Below, in pieces: positions 44,255 through 53,835 of a stretch of 64,000 bases of DNA. Position 1 is the first letter of the stretch. Each line of letters starts with the position of its first letter. This stretch comes from Streptomyces sp. NBC_00154. Its GTDB lineage: Bacteria; Actinomycetota; Actinomycetes; Streptomycetales; Streptomycetaceae. Location of the stretch: NCBI RefSeq assembly GCF_026342835.1, contig NZ_JAPEMI010000001.1:3354501-3418500 (forward strand). Direction: 5' to 3'. Made by a program: the position numbers and the translations under genes. The notes below the pieces were generated by a model. It did no database searches. It was not told the origin of the DNA and was given only the letters and a program-made list of their open reading frames with translations.

Positions 44255-45664
44255 TCAGGAGGACGCCGGCGGCGGCTGCGGTGCGCCCGGCAGGCGGATC
44301 GAGGCCTCCGTGCCACCGGTCGGCGCTGGGCGCAGGACGATCTCGCCGCCCGCCTGCTGGACCGTGCGCGCCACGATCGACAGGCCCAGCCCCGAGCCCG
44401 GCAGCTGGCGGGCGGACGGCGAGCGCCAGAAGCGTTCGAAGACGTACGGGAGTTCGTCTTCGGGGATGCCCGGGCCCTGGTCCGCCACGGTCAGTTCCCC
44501 GCCGTGCAGGGCCACGGCGATCGTGCCGTGCTGCGGGCTGAACTTCACGGCGTTGTCGAGGACGTTGACGACGGCCCGCTCCAGCGCCCCCGGCTCGGCC
44601 CGTACGTACCAGGGTTCGAGGTCCGCGGTGATGGTCAGTTCCGGGCCGCGGAGCCGTGCCCGCTCCAGCGCGGCCGAGGCGATGTCGTGCAGGCCGACGA
44701 CCTGGAGCGGGCCGGGCTGGGCCGCGTCCGGGCGGGCCAGTTCCTGCAGGTCGCCGATGAGCGACGCCAGCTCGGTCATCTGGGCCGTGACCGACTTCAT
44801 CAGCGCCCTGCGGTCGTCCGGCGGGATCGGCCGGCCGGTCTCCTCGCTGCGGGCGAGCAGTTCCACGTTCGTACGCAACGAGGTCAGCGGCGTGCGCAGC
44901 TCGTGCCCGGCGTCCGCGATCAGCTGGGCCTGCCGGTCGCGGGAGGTGGCGAGGGCGGCAGTCATCGAGTTGAAGGAGCGGGACAGCCGGGCGATCTCGT
45001 CCTCGCCCTCGACCGGGATGCGGAGTGTGAGGTCCTCGGTGCGGGCGACATGCTCGACGGCCTCGGTGAGCTTGTCGACGGGGCGCAGGCCGGTGCGGGC
45101 GACCCACAGCCCGGCGGCGCCCGCGCCGATGACACCGATGCCGGAGACGGAGAGGAGGACGAGCGCCAGCTGGTCGAGGGGGTCGGTGACCTGTTTCATG
45201 GGCAGGGCCACGGATACGGCGAGCCCGGGCTGACTTCCCGGACCGTGAACGGTCGAGGTGTAGACGCGCATCTCGGTGCCGTCCTTCGCCTCGGTGGTGT
45301 GCACCGCGTCGGTCCGCACCCCGGCGGCTACAGCCCGGTCGGCGAGCTGCACCGGGATCGGGGACTTCTCCGGCTGGGTGCAGGGCGTCGTACTCGTCGC
45401 CAGCACCAGCTGGAGCGTGTAGGGCGTGGGCAGGATCCGGACTCCGTCCGGCTCGGCGCAGGCCCGCGTGAGAACGTCGACGTCGGCCCCACTGGGACGG
45501 ACCTGTTGCAGGCTCGAGTCGAGCTGCTCGATCAGCCGGTCCCGCGTGGTCAGCCAGCAGGCCAGGGCCACCGCCGCCACCGCGACCGCCACGGCGGTCG
45601 CGACCAGCATCGCCAGCCGGGAGCGCAGCGGCAGCGCGCGGAACCACCGCAACGGGCCCGTCAC
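44255..45664 (-). CDS. Sensor histidine kinase
   Basis: A 469-residue kinase: span at about residues 15-38, an extracytoplasmic sensor domain of about 120 residues with two cysteines (RACAEP and TPCTQP), second span at about 165-190, HAMP, then the H-box [13 protein letters not shown]-box [11 protein letters not shown]1 DQGPGIPE and G2 GSGLGLSIV. The GTG at 45664 overlaps the regulator stop (GTGA). It works with the response regulator just upstream, and the protease gene beyond suggests envelope stress sensing, as in MprAB/PepD of mycobacteria. Confidence 0.93.
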   Translation of the reverse strand: MTGPLRWFRALPLRSRLAMLVATAVAVAVAAVALACWLTTRDRLIEQLDSSLQQVRPSGADVDVLTRACAEPDGVRILPTPYTLQLVLATSTTPCTQPEKSPIPVQLADRAVAAGVRTDAVHTTEAKDGTEMRVYTSTVHGPGSQPGLAVSVALPMKQVTDPLDQLALVLLSVSGIGVIGAGAAGLWVARTGLRPVDKLTEAVEHVARTEDLTLRIPVEGEDEIARLSRSFNSMTAALATSRDRQAQLIADAGHELRTPLTSLRTNVELLARSEETGRPIPPDDRRALMKSVTAQMTELASLIGDLQELARPDAAQPGPLQVVGLHDIASAALERARLRGPELTITADLEPWYVRAEPGALERAVVNVLDNAVKFSPQHGTIAVALHGGELTVADQGPGIPEDELPYVFERFWRSPSARQLPGSGLGLSIVARTVQQAGGEIVLRPAPTGGTEASIRLPGAPQPPPASS

Positions 45665-46392
45665 CCGTCACCCCCGCCGGCCCGCAGCGCGTACCCGACG
45701 CCCCGCACCGTGTGCACGAGCCGCGGTTCACCGCCCGCTTCCGTCTTGCGGCGCAGGTACATCACGTACACGTCCAGGGAGTTGGAGCTCGGTTCGAAGT
45801 CGAAGCCCCAGACCGCCTTCAGGATCTGCTCGCGGGTCAGCACCTGCCGCGGGTGGGCCAGGAACATCTCCAGCAGGGTGAATTCGGTCCGGGTCAGCTC
45901 GACGCGGCGCGAGCCGCGGGTGACCTCGCGGGTGGCGAGGTCCATCCGCAGATCGGCGAAGGACAGTACATTGTCGTCGGGGACGTCGCCGCCCGCCGCG
46001 GCCGCGTACGAACTGCGGCGCAGCAGGGCCCGGATGCGGGCGAAGAGCTCGTCCAGTTCGAAGGGCTTGACCAGATAGTCGTCGGCGCCGGCGTCGAGCC
46101 CGGTGACGCGGTCGCCGACCGTGTCGCGGGCGGTGAGCATCAGGATGGGTGTGGTGGCGCCGGTGGAACGGATGCGGCGGGCGGCGGTCAGGCCGTCCAT
46201 CCGCGGCATCTGGATGTCGAGGACGATCAGATCGGGGGCGTACGACTCCGCCTTGGCCAGCGCGTCGATTCCGTCGACGGCGACCAGCGTGCCGTATCCC
46301 TCGAAGGCGAGACTGCGCTGCAGGGCCTCGCGCACGGCCGGCTCGTCGTCGACGATCAGGATGCGCTGCGGATCGTCTTCGGCGGGACTCAT
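45661..46392 (-). CDS. OmpR-family response regulator
   Basis: A 243-residue regulator: receiver domain (about 8-122) with the acidic pair DDE, phosphoacceptor Asp in [10 protein letters not shown] and the switch Thr/Lys (MLTARD, VKPFE); winged-helix effector domain (about 145-240) ending in [13 protein letters not shown]. It precedes the kinase in the operon and lies downstream of the small peptide and protease genes. Targets are not known; the protease gene next door is a likely one. Confidence 0.94.
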   Translation of the reverse strand: MSPAEDDPQRILIVDDEPAVREALQRSLAFEGYGTLVAVDGIDALAKAESYAPDLIVLDIQMPRMDGLTAARRIRSTGATTPILMLTARDTVGDRVTGLDAGADDYLVKPFELDELFARIRALLRRSSYAAAAGGDVPDDNVLSFADLRMDLATREVTRGSRRVELTRTEFTLLEMFLAHPRQVLTREQILKAVWGFDFEPSSNSLDVYVMYLRRKTEAGGEPRLVHTVRGVGYALRAGGGDG

Positions 46393-46431
46393 CGCTCGTC
46401 GTCCTCTTCTCTCTGCTCTGCCGGGGTGCCT

Positions 46432-46587
46432 TCAGCCTGTCACGGCCGTGGCGCGGCGTCGCGCGGCCCGGCGCCTGCGGCCGGTGGTGACCGTGGTGGT
46501 CGCACGGAGCTCCGGGGCGCGCCGGGCCGTCGCGAGCGGCAGCGCCAGGTCCGCCGGGCCGGTGGGGGTGTCGGACGGGTGGTTCAT
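46432..46587 (-). CDS. 51-residue basic peptide gene
   Basis: A short frame starting MNHPSDTPTG and ending RRRATAVTG, with Thr-rich middle and an Arg-rich tail (GRRRRAARRR). A strong GAGGAG site lies 7 bp before the ATG. It starts 11 bp downstream of the protease stop and ends 39 bp before the response-regulator start, so it sits inside this operon-like array. Function is unknown; the ribosome site and placement are the evidence for expression. Confidence 0.6.
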   Translation of the reverse strand: MNHPSDTPTGPADLALPLATARRAPELRATTTVTTGRRRRAARRRATAVTG

Positions 46588-46598
46588 GGCTGATCTCC

Positions 46599-47720
46599 TC
46601 AGGAGCTGTTGCCGGCCCGCAGTGTGTCCAGGTCGGCCTTGAGCGTGTTCACCGGGATGGCGAAGCCGAGACCGACGCTGCCCGCGCCGGAGCTGCTCGA
46701 TCCGCCGGACGAACTCGCGGAGTACATCGCGGAGTTGATGCCGACGATCTCGCCGTTCATGTTGATGAGCGCACCGCCGGAGTTGCCGGGGTTGAGCGAG
46801 GCGTCGGTCTGGATGGCCTTGTACGTGGTGGTGGAGTTGCCGGTGTCGCCGTTGAACTGCTGTCCGCCGAACTCGAACGGCCAGTCACTGCCGCCGCCCT
46901 GCTGCCCCTGCCCCTGACCGCCCTCACTGTCCTTGGCGACGGTGACATCACGGTTCAGCGCGGAGACGATGCCGCTGGTGACGGTGCCGGTGAGGCCCTC
47001 GGGCGAGCCGATCGCGACGACCTGGTCGCCGACCTTGATCCCGGAGGAGTCGCCGAGCGTGGCCGTCTTCAGCCCGCTGGCGCCTTCCAGATCGATCAGC
47101 GCCAGGTCCTTGTCGGCGTCGGTGCCGACGACCTTCGCGGTGTACGTCCTGCCGGTGCTCAGCGTCACCTTGATCGACGAGGCGCCCGCGATGACGTGGT
47201 TGTTGGTGACGATCTCGCCGTCGGACGTGATGATCACGCCGGAGCCGGTGGACTCGCCCGCGGTCGACGTCGCACCGATCTCGACGATCGTCGGCGACAC
47301 CGCCTTCGCGACACCGGCGACGGTGCCGGTGCTGGTCTGCGAGACGGTCGTGCCGCTGACCACCGAGCTGCTGTCGGTGCCGCTGGAACCGGTGCCGGTG
47401 AACTGACCGACGGCGGTGGCGGTGACACCGCCGACGACCGCCGCCGCGACGGCCACGGCCGCCAGCAGGGCGACCGGCCGCTTGGCCCGGCGCTTGTGCC
47501 CGGAGGGCTGGGGGGCGAGCTGCGGCAGCCCCTGACCGAAGCTGCCGTAGCCGTCGCCACCACCGTGGGCGCCTCCGCTGCCGGGCCACACGGTCGTTCC
47601 GGGGCCCGTGGAGATCGGCTGCGCGGGCTGGTGCGCAGGCGGCGGCGGGTAGGCCGCGTCGCCGTTGCCGTACGAGGGGTACATCGGGTACTCGCCGCTC
47701 GGGCGCTGGCTCTCAGTCAT
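46599..47720 (-). CDS. Membrane-anchored trypsin-like (HtrA-type) protease lacking PDZ
   Basis: A 373-residue protein: Pro/Tyr/Gly-rich cytoplasmic head, one span at about residues 79-102, Ser/Thr linker, then a trypsin-like domain with His in TNNHVIAG, Asp in DKDLALIDL and Ser in NPGNSGGALIN. The chain ends with GFAIPVNTLKADLDTLRAG, where most DegP/HtrA proteins continue into a PDZ domain; none is present. It acts outside the membrane on misfolded or signalling proteins. The ATG at 47720 (MTESQRPSGEY) is preferred. It lies upstream of the regulator-kinase pair on the same strand. Confidence 0.92.
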   Translation of the reverse strand: MTESQRPSGEYPMYPSYGNGDAAYPPPPAHQPAQPISTGPGTTVWPGSGGAHGGGDGYGSFGQGLPQLAPQPSGHKRRAKRPVALLAAVAVAAAVVGGVTATAVGQFTGTGSSGTDSSSVVSGTTVSQTSTGTVAGVAKAVSPTIVEIGATSTAGESTGSGVIITSDGEIVTNNHVIAGASSIKVTLSTGRTYTAKVVGTDADKDLALIDLEGASGLKTATLGDSSGIKVGDQVVAIGSPEGLTGTVTSGIVSALNRDVTVAKDSEGGQGQGQQGGGSDWPFEFGGQQFNGDTGNSTTTYKAIQTDASLNPGNSGGALINMNGEIVGINSAMYSASSSGGSSSSGAGSVGLGFAIPVNTLKADLDTLRAGNSS

Positions 47721-47838
47721 GTCCCCGACTGTGTCCAGCGAACATGAGAGAAGCCTGAGCACGTCCTGAGAAGCCCGACAGAACCTCGTATGCCCGATAT
47801 AAAGACAGGCGTCATAAAGGCCGTACAGGCGTCGCCGC

Positions 47839-48885
47839 CTACCGCCCCTGACCGGCCGCCGGCTCCCCGCACCCGCACGACCGCCGCACCACCAGCGCCG
47901 ACGGGAACTGCTTGAGCCGCTCCCGCCGGGACCCCGACACCCGCAGCGAGTCGTCGAGCACCAGGTCCACCGCGGCCCGTGCCATCGCCGGGCGGTCCGA
48001 AGAGATCGTGGTCAGCGGCGGATCGGTCAGACCCGCTTCCTTCACGTCGTCGAAGCCCGCCACCGCGAGCTCCCCGGGCACATCGATCCGCAGTTCGCGC
48101 GCGGCCCGCAGCACCCCGATGGCCTGGTCGTCCGTCGAGCAGAAGATCGCCGGCGGGCGGTCCGGGCCGGCGAGCAGCCCGAGCGCCACCCGGTAGGCGT
48201 CGTAACGGTTGTACGGGGCCTGGAAGAGCCGGCCCTCCGTCGACCGTCCCGACTCGTGCATCGCCCGCCGCCAGCCCTCGACGTGGTCGGCGACCGGGTC
48301 GCCGACCGCCGGGGTCGTCTCCATGCCGCCGAGGCACGCCACGTACGCGTTGCCGTGTTCGAGCAGGTGCCGGGTGGCCAGCTGCGCGCCGCCGATGTCG
48401 TCCGTGACGACCGCGACGTCGTCGATTGCCTCCGGCCGCTCGTGCAGCAGCACGACCCGCGCGTCCCACGCCTCTATCTCGGCCGCCGCCCGCTCGCTGG
48501 GGCCCTGGCTGACCAGGATCAGCCCGGAGACCCGCATTCCGAGGAAGGCCCGCAGGTAATGGACCTCGCGTTCGTCGCGGTAGTCGGAGTTGCCGACGAG
48601 GACCATTTTGCCGCGCTCGGCCGCGGCCTGTTCGACCGCGTGCGCCATCTCTGCGAAGAACGGCTGCCGGGCGTCCGGAACGATCATTCCTATGAGATCG
48701 GTCCGCCGCGAAGCCATCGCCTGCGCGACCCGGTCGGGCCGGTAACCCAGCTCTTTGATCGCGCCGAGTACCCGCTCGCGCGTGGCCGGGGCGACCGGCC
48801 GGGGTCCGTTGTTGATGACGTAGCTGACGACCGCGGTCGACGTCCCCGCCAGTCTCGCCACATCGTCCCGCGTCACCTTGGCCAC
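47839..48885 (-). CDS. LacI-family transcriptional regulator
   Basis: A 348-residue regulator: LacI helix-turn-helix at residues 1-55 ([22 protein letters not shown]) with the hinge [14 protein letters not shown], then a periplasmic-binding-protein-like effector domain with [14 protein letters not shown] and GFDDVKEA. It ends in a Cys-containing tail, RRSCGCGEP. No sugar-utilisation genes are adjacent, so its targets are elsewhere. Single gene, 118 bp upstream of the protease gene. Confidence 0.93.
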   Translation of the reverse strand: MAKVTRDDVARLAGTSTAVVSYVINNGPRPVAPATRERVLGAIKELGYRPDRVAQAMASRRTDLIGMIVPDARQPFFAEMAHAVEQAAAERGKMVLVGNSDYRDEREVHYLRAFLGMRVSGLILVSQGPSERAAAEIEAWDARVVLLHERPEAIDDVAVVTDDIGGAQLATRHLLEHGNAYVACLGGMETTPAVGDPVADHVEGWRRAMHESGRSTEGRLFQAPYNRYDAYRVALGLLAGPDRPPAIFCSTDDQAIGVLRAARELRIDVPGELAVAGFDDVKEAGLTDPPLTTISSDRPAMARAAVDLVLDDSLRVSGSRRERLKQFPSALVVRRSCGCGEPAAGQGR

Positions 48886-48909
48886 GCGCGGCAGTCTACG
48901 CGGATGGAA

Positions 48910-49725
48910 CTACCTCTTGGCAGGCCGGACCGGGGCTTCTTCCGTGACCTCGGCTACCTCCGAGTGCTCCGGACGGGTGACGGGTTCGGCCGGTGCGGCC
49001 GCCGCAGTCCTCTCCGCCGCCTGGGCCTTGGCCTCGCCGCCCGCACGCTCCACCTTTTCCGGTGCGACGAAGCGGTAGCCGACGTTGCGGACCGTGCCGA
49101 TCAGCGACTCGTGCTCGGGGCCGAGCTTGGCGCGCAGCCGCCGGACATGGACGTCGACCGTCCGCGTACCGCCGAAGTAGTCGTAGCCCCAGACCTCCTG
49201 GAGCAGCTGGGCGCGGGTGAAGACCCGGCCCGGGTGCTGCGCGAGGTACTTGAGGAGTTCGAATTCCTTGAAGGTCAGGTCGAGGACCCGGCCCTTCAGC
49301 TTCGCGCTGTACGTCGCCTCGTCGACCGACAGGTCGCCGTTGCGGATCTCCATCGGGGAGTCGTCGGAGGTGAGCTGCTGCCGGCCGGTGGCGAGCCGCA
49401 GCCGGGCCTCCACCTCGGCCGGTCCCGCCGTGTCCAGCAGCACGTCGTCGATGCCCCAGTCGGCGGTGACGGCCGCGAGGCCGCCCTCCGTCACGACGAG
49501 GATCAGCGGGCAGCCCGGTCCGGTGGACCGCAGCAGCTGGCACAGCGACCGCACCTGCGGCAGGTCGCGGCGGCCGTCCACCAGGATGACGTCGGCACCG
49601 GGGGTGTCGACGAGAGCGGGTCCTTCGGCGGGGGCCACCCGCACGCTGTGCAGAAGCAGACCGAGGGCGGGAAGCACCTCCGTCGACGGCTGGAGGGCAT
49701 TCGTCAGAAGCAGCAGTGAACTCAT
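48910..49725 (-). CDS. glnR: Global nitrogen regulator GlnR
   Basis: A 271-residue OmpR-like orphan regulator nearly identical in its first 220 residues to S. coelicolor GlnR (as remembered). The receiver-like domain has VDGRRDL in place of a normal phosphorylation pocket, as in all GlnR proteins; the winged-helix domain has [20 protein letters not shown] and [13 protein letters not shown]. The C-terminal 45 residues are a variable Ala/Glu-rich tail. GlnR controls glnA, amtB and nitrate genes under nitrogen limitation and cross-talks with PhoP. Confidence 0.97.
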   Translation of the reverse strand: MSSLLLLTNALQPSTEVLPALGLLLHSVRVAPAEGPALVDTPGADVILVDGRRDLPQVRSLCQLLRSTGPGCPLILVVTEGGLAAVTADWGIDDVLLDTAGPAEVEARLRLATGRQQLTSDDSPMEIRNGDLSVDEATYSAKLKGRVLDLTFKEFELLKYLAQHPGRVFTRAQLLQEVWGYDYFGGTRTVDVHVRRLRAKLGPEHESLIGTVRNVGYRFVAPEKVERAGGEAKAQAAERTAAAAPAEPVTRPEHSEVAEVTEEAPVRPAKR

Positions 49726-49861
49726 CGCCGCCCACCTGCCCGGGTCGTCGGTCGATGATCGTGCACGGTTTGCTCGCCTTGCTCGCCCATTACGTCGGTC
49801 CTCCTCGTTCCCTGCGAGAGGGGCACTCCCGGGCGGGGCCCGGGGGAGTATGCGGCACTTC

Positions 49862-49887
49862 TTCGTACGGTTCGGTGCGGCCGTACG
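49862..49887. promoter_or_regulatory. Inverted repeat in the glnR upstream region
   Basis: TCGTACGG and CCGTACGA form a perfect 8-bp inverted repeat with a 10-bp spacer, 137-162 bp upstream of glnR. The whole divergent gap 49726-50031 (306 bp) holds no gene. The repeat could be an operator or a leader hairpin. Confidence 0.4.
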
Positions 49888-50031
49888 ACATCTGTCATAC
49901 GGGTTTTACGGTGCGGCCCCACGCCCTGGGACCGCTGAGCTTGTCGAAACGTCGTCGTAACAACGCGCGGAAAGCACAAAAGGACCCGGGGGCTGCATTG
50001 CCCGGATCCTCTTCCCAGCAGAATAGCCCAC

Positions 50032-50925
50032 ATGAGTTCTGTGTCCGAGAGTTCGTTTCGGAGTTCTTCTGTTTGCTTGATCACGCCGGGAGCCCGGCGT
50101 ACGACATTGCGGACGGATGACGGGCTGTCGATCGAGGCGGTGTACGAACCGTGTACGGCCGGTGCCGGACCTGCCGCCGACCCGGCCGCCGCCGATACGG
50201 CGATCGTGGTCGCGCACGGTTTCACCGGATCGGTGGACCGGCCCGCCGTGCGGCGCGCGGCGGGTGTGTTTTCCCAGCGTGCGGCCGTGGTCACGTTCTC
50301 CTTCCGGGGGCACGGAGGGTCCGGCGGGCGGTCGACGGTGGGCGACCGCGAGGTGCTGGACCTGGCCGCCGCGGTGGCCTGGGCGCGCTCCCTCGGGCAC
50401 CGCCGGGTGGTTACGGTCGGATTCTCGATGGGTGGTTCTGTAGTGCTTCGGCACGGCGCGCTGTATACGGCACCGGGCACGACTGCGGCCACGGAACAGC
50501 TGCCCCGCATGGTTCCCGCGCACAGGGGGCGCACAGAAGCGCACGCGGATGCAGTGGTTGCTGTGAGTGCTCCCGCCCGTTGGTACTACCGGGGTACGGC
50601 TCCGATGCGACGTCTGCACTGGGTGGTGACCCGGCCCACCGGCCGGCTGGTCGGCCGGTACGGCTTCCGCACGCGGATCGACCACAAGGAGTGGAACCCT
50701 ATGCCGCTCTCCCCGGTCGATTCGGTCCCGCTCATCGCCCCGGCTCCGCTGCTGATCGTGCACGGCGACAAGGACCCGTACTTCCCGCTCGACCACCCGA
50801 GAATGCTGGTGGACGCGGCACAGGGCGGCGCCGAGCTGTGGTTGGAGCGGGGCATGGGGCATGCCGAGAACGCAGCGGACGAGAACTTGCTCACCCGTAT
50901 CGCGGACTGGTCGGTCGCCGCGTGA
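50032..50925 (+). CDS. Alpha/beta hydrolase
   Basis: A 297-residue hydrolase with oxyanion motif HGFTGSVDRP, nucleophile elbow GFSMGGS, acid in HGDKDPYFPLDHPR and His in RGMGHAE. It has no signal peptide, so it is cytoplasmic. Substrate is not evident. It is divergent from glnR and followed after 41 bp by the MoaD-like gene on the same strand. Confidence 0.88.
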   Translation: MSSVSESSFRSSSVCLITPGARRTTLRTDDGLSIEAVYEPCTAGAGPAADPAAADTAIVVAHGFTGSVDRPAVRRAAGVFSQRAAVVTFSFRGHGGSGGRSTVGDREVLDLAAAVAWARSLGHRRVVTVGFSMGGSVVLRHGALYTAPGTTAATEQLPRMVPAHRGRTEAHADAVVAVSAPARWYYRGTAPMRRLHWVVTRPTGRLVGRYGFRTRIDHKEWNPMPLSPVDSVPLIAPAPLLIVHGDKDPYFPLDHPRMLVDAAQGGAELWLERGMGHAENAADENLLTRIADWSVAA

Positions 50926-50966
50926 TTCATGATGGACAGCTGACGCGAGACGAAGGGAGCGCCGCC

Positions 50967-51221
50967 ATGCCAGCGGGAACGATCCGCTACTGGGCCGCAG
51001 CCAAGGCGGCCGCCGGAACCGCGGAGGAGCCGTACGCGGCTGCGACGCTCGCCGAGGCGCTCGACGCGGTGCGTGAGCGGCACCCCGGTGAGCTCACCCG
51101 AGTGCTGCAACGATGCTCGTTCCTGATCGACGGTGACCCCGTCGGGACCCGCGGCCATGAGACCGTACGCCTTGCCGAGGGCGGCACGGTCGAGGTGCTC
51201 CCGCCGTTCGCAGGAGGGTGA
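50967..51221 (+). CDS. MoaD/ThiS-family sulfur carrier protein
   Basis: An 84-residue beta-grasp protein beginning MPAGTIRYWAAAKAAAG and ending in the essential Gly-Gly (LPPFAGG). MoaD proteins carry thiocarboxylate sulfur for molybdopterin or other syntheses. The ATG follows GAAGGGAG. No other molybdopterin gene is adjacent. The next gene starts 10 bp later, so it is co-transcribed with the membrane protein. Confidence 0.9.
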   Translation: MPAGTIRYWAAAKAAAGTAEEPYAAATLAEALDAVRERHPGELTRVLQRCSFLIDGDPVGTRGHETVRLAEGGTVEVLPPFAGG

Positions 51222-51231
51222 ACCGCAGAAC

Positions 51232-52509
51232 ATGACCAGCAGCGATCAGCAGCAGCCGTACGGACAGGAGTCCGGGGCCGGGTACGGGCACGCGTACGGA
51301 CAGGGGCAGGGGCCGCAGACGTACGGCGAGCAGTCGTACGGGCAGCAGGCCCCGTACGACCCGGACAACCAGGCGTTCCAGGACCCCGGTGCCACGCAGA
51401 CGTGGGAGGGGCAGACCTGGGACACCCAGTACCAGCCGACCGTCCGGCCCGCACAGCACCAGCCGCAGTACCAGCAGCCGCCGTACGACCAGCAGCAGTA
51501 CGAGCAGCCGTATGCCCAGCAGCACTACGAGCAGCCGTACCCGGTCCGGCCGGCGCAGCCGCAGCAGCCGGTCGCCACGGCCGCCGCCGACGCCCGTCCC
51601 ACTCCGCAGGGCGCCTCGGGCTCGTATCCGCTGCCCCCCGAGGCCCCGGCCGTCGCGGTTGCCGAGGCGGCCGCGGCCGATGTCACCCCGGACACCGCGG
51701 CGGGGCCCGACACCTCCGGTTACAGCGCGCCCACCACTCTGGGCAACAGCCGTGTCACCGATGCCCAGCGCGCCCGCGCCGAGGGCCGTTCGCCGATCAT
51801 CGCGCCGGGCATGCAGCCGGCCGCGATCACCGCGGGTCTCGGGCTGCTGCTCGCCCTCGGGGCCGCGATCGGGCAGTACGCCCTGTTCGTGCCGCTGGTG
51901 CTGCTCCAGGCCGTGACCGCGGCGGGCTGGTTCCGGCTGAACGGCATGTGGCCGGCCCGGCAGGGCATCGCACTCGCCTTCGCCGGTGGGTTCGTCGCCG
52001 ATGTCGTGCTGCTCGCCGCAGGGCGGGCCAACGCCCCTGCGGCGATCCTCGGCACCCTCGGCATCTGGGTGCTGCTCACCGTCGTCCTCCAGCTCCGCAG
52101 CCACGCGGGCGCCGACGAGCGGATGTACGGGCTGATGGCCACCGTCGCCTCGGCGGCCCTGGCGATCCTCGCCGCCGGGCATCTCGCGGCGGTGCCGGAC
52201 GCGGTGACGGTGGGCGGTGCGGCCGTCGCGGTCGCCGTGCTCGCCCGCGCGCTGCCGCTGCCCGGGCCGGTCTCGGTCGTGCTGGCGCTGCTCGTCGCCG
52301 CGGGCGCCGGTGCCGCGGCAGGCGGGCTCACGGACCTCGGTGCGAAGGGTGCCCTCCTCGGGCTCGCGGCCGGCGGCTGCGCGCTGATCGGGCTGCGGGT
52401 GGCCAGCTATGACTACCCGTCACGTTTTGTGCACATGACCGCCGGCGTGGCGCTGCCGCTGACCGCAGCGGCGCCCGCCGTCTATCTGATCGGCCGGGCC
52501 CTCTCCTGA
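51232..52509 (+). CDS. Polytopic membrane protein with Gln/Tyr-rich N-terminus
   Basis: A 425-residue protein. Residues 1-115 are a low-complexity cytoplasmic region of QQPYGQ- and YDQQQYEQPY-like repeats, followed by an Ala/Pro linker; from about 205 there are eight or nine closely packed spans with little loop sequence. No transport or enzyme motif is recognised. GGAGG lies in the end of the moaD gene, about 14 bp before the ATG. The Gln/Tyr-rich head resembles the disordered tails common in streptomycete membrane proteins. Confidence 0.8.
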   Translation: MTSSDQQQPYGQESGAGYGHAYGQGQGPQTYGEQSYGQQAPYDPDNQAFQDPGATQTWEGQTWDTQYQPTVRPAQHQPQYQQPPYDQQQYEQPYAQQHYEQPYPVRPAQPQQPVATAAADARPTPQGASGSYPLPPEAPAVAVAEAAAADVTPDTAAGPDTSGYSAPTTLGNSRVTDAQRARAEGRSPIIAPGMQPAAITAGLGLLLALGAAIGQYALFVPLVLLQAVTAAGWFRLNGMWPARQGIALAFAGGFVADVVLLAAGRANAPAAILGTLGIWVLLTVVLQLRSHAGADERMYGLMATVASAALAILAAGHLAAVPDAVTVGGAAVAVAVLARALPLPGPVSVVLALLVAAGAGAAAGGLTDLGAKGALLGLAAGGCALIGLRVASYDYPSRFVHMTAGVALPLTAAAPAVYLIGRALS

Positions 52510-52546
52510 CCCGGCACGACCCCTGCGCCCCACACGCCCCGGCGTG

Positions 52547-52578
52547 TCCCGGGCCGGTACCTGTGTATCGGCCCGGGA
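52547..52578 (+). terminator. Hairpin after the polytopic membrane protein gene
   Basis: TCCCGGGCCG and CGGCCCGGGA form a perfect 10-bp stem with a 12-nt loop, 38 bp after the stop. Confidence 0.6.
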
Positions 52579-52692
52579 ACCGGGGAGGGACCCGGCTCGT
52601 CGATCACCCCGGGGGTGCCGTGCAGCCGCAGTAGGCTCACGGACACCAGGCGGGTCCGGCCGGATCGGATGCAGGGTGGGGGAAGAACAAGC

Positions 52693-53382
52693 ATGCGCGC
52701 ACTGCGAATACTGCTGGTCATGGTGGTGGTGCTGGGCGGCATCTTCATCGCCGTCGACCGGGCGGCGGTGTACTTCGCCGAGTCGGAGGCCGAGGGCAGG
52801 GTCGAGATCAGCGGCTCCACGGTCGACTCGACGGACATCTCCATCAAGGGTTTCCCGTTTCTGACGCAGGTCGCCGGATCCGCGCTCGACGAGGTCGACA
52901 TCAAGCTCACCGGCATCGAGACCGACGCCGGCGGCCGCAGGATCCGGATCAGCGAGATGAACGCCGAACTCCACGACGTCACGCTGGCCGACGGCTTCTC
53001 CAGCGCCACCGCCGCCCGGGCCACCGGCACGGCGACCGTCTCGTACGAGGACCTGACGCACGCGGCCGACGACGGAGTCGTCGTCCAGTACGGCGGCAAC
53101 GGCAAGGTGAAGGTGACCGGCGCCGTCGAGATCCTCGGCCGCACGCTCACGCGCAGCGTGACCTCCACCGTCACCCTGGTCGACGGCCACACCATCCGGG
53201 TGCACGCGGACAAGGTGCCGGGTGAAGGCATCCCCGGCCTCGAGGGCCTGGTGCGCAGGAAGACCGACTTCGAGCGGGAGATCGGGGCCCTGCCGAACGG
53301 CCTGAAGCTGCAGAGGATCGAGCCTACGAAGAACGGCCTGGAGATCTCCGTGACGGGTTCGGACATCCCGCTCGGCGGATAG
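52693..53382 (+). CDS. LmeA-type (DUF2993) exported lipid-binding protein
   Basis: A 229-residue protein: N-terminal span MRALRILLVMVVVLGGIFIAVD, then a DUF2993 domain with repeated beta strands (VEISGSTVDSTDISIKGFPFLTQVAGSALDEVDIKLTG). Mycobacterial LmeA is a periplasmic phospholipid-binding protein needed for lipomannan elongation, and this is a relative. The ATG at 52693 is preceded by GGGGGAAG. It is a single gene. Confidence 0.88.
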   Translation: MRALRILLVMVVVLGGIFIAVDRAAVYFAESEAEGRVEISGSTVDSTDISIKGFPFLTQVAGSALDEVDIKLTGIETDAGGRRIRISEMNAELHDVTLADGFSSATAARATGTATVSYEDLTHAADDGVVVQYGGNGKVKVTGAVEILGRTLTRSVTSTVTLVDGHTIRVHADKVPGEGIPGLEGLVRRKTDFEREIGALPNGLKLQRIEPTKNGLEISVTGSDIPLGG

Positions 53383-53550
53383 GCGGTCCGATACGTAAGG
53401 CGTGCCGCGGCTGGGCAGGAGCCCAGACAGTCGCTGCGCCACATAATGAGACGGACGCGTCCGACCCGTAGATGACCGAGGGGCCCGATCGGCCCCGGTC
53501 CGGTTCGCGCGGCGCGGCAAGCTTGCTCTCGTCCCGCATTGTGGACGATC

Positions 53551-53569
53551 GTGTCTCAATATACGACAC
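53551..53569. promoter_or_regulatory. Candidate operator before the sulfurtransferase promoter
   Basis: GTGTC-tcaatatac-GACAC is a 5-bp inverted repeat with an AT-rich 9-bp spacer, ending 4 bp before the -35 box of the leader-peptide promoter. Confidence 0.4.
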
Positions 53570-53573
53570 AACG

Positions 53574-53603
53574 GTGACATGCCCGCCCGTACGTCCCTAC
53601 GAT
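53574..53603 (+). promoter_or_regulatory. Promoter of the leader peptide and sulfurtransferase genes
   Basis: GTGACA (53574-53579) and TACGAT (53598-53603) are separated by 18 bp. The leader ATG begins only 8 bp after the -10 box, so transcription likely starts at or next to the ATG, giving a leaderless message. Confidence 0.65.
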
Positions 53604-53610
53604 CGGACCC

Positions 53611-53691
53611 ATGAAGCGACAGGCGGATCTCACGAAGCGGCGGGCAGTAGACCTGTGCCGCATCGCCGCCATGCTCTGTCGCACCATCTGA
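53611..53691 (+). CDS. 26-residue leader peptide with two cysteines
   Basis: The frame begins MKRQADLTKRRAVDLCRIAA and ends MLCRTI. It fits the putative leader peptides with a VDLC-R core (Ms5788A-like) that precede sulfur-metabolism genes in actinobacteria, where stalling at cysteine codons is thought to sense cysteine supply. The two TGC/TGT codons are at positions 16 and 23. It lies 145 bp upstream of the sulfurtransferase start and appears to be translated from a leaderless transcript. Confidence 0.75.
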   Translation: MKRQADLTKRRAVDLCRIAAMLCRTI

Positions 53692-53835
53692 GCGGGATCG
53701 TCGCATCCCGCATTCCCGGCCCTTCGACCACTGTCAGGGCCCACCCCCGTGCATGTGTGTACGCGCGAATACTGCGCCCCCGTACATCTCGCATCACGCA
53801 CCATCTCGCCGCAGACTGCCCCGGAGGAGAACAGA

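Noticed and set aside
51240..51560. Repeated CAGCAGCCGTACG-like DNA
   Set aside because: This is the in-frame Gln/Tyr/Pro-rich head of the membrane protein, not a mobile or regulatory repeat.
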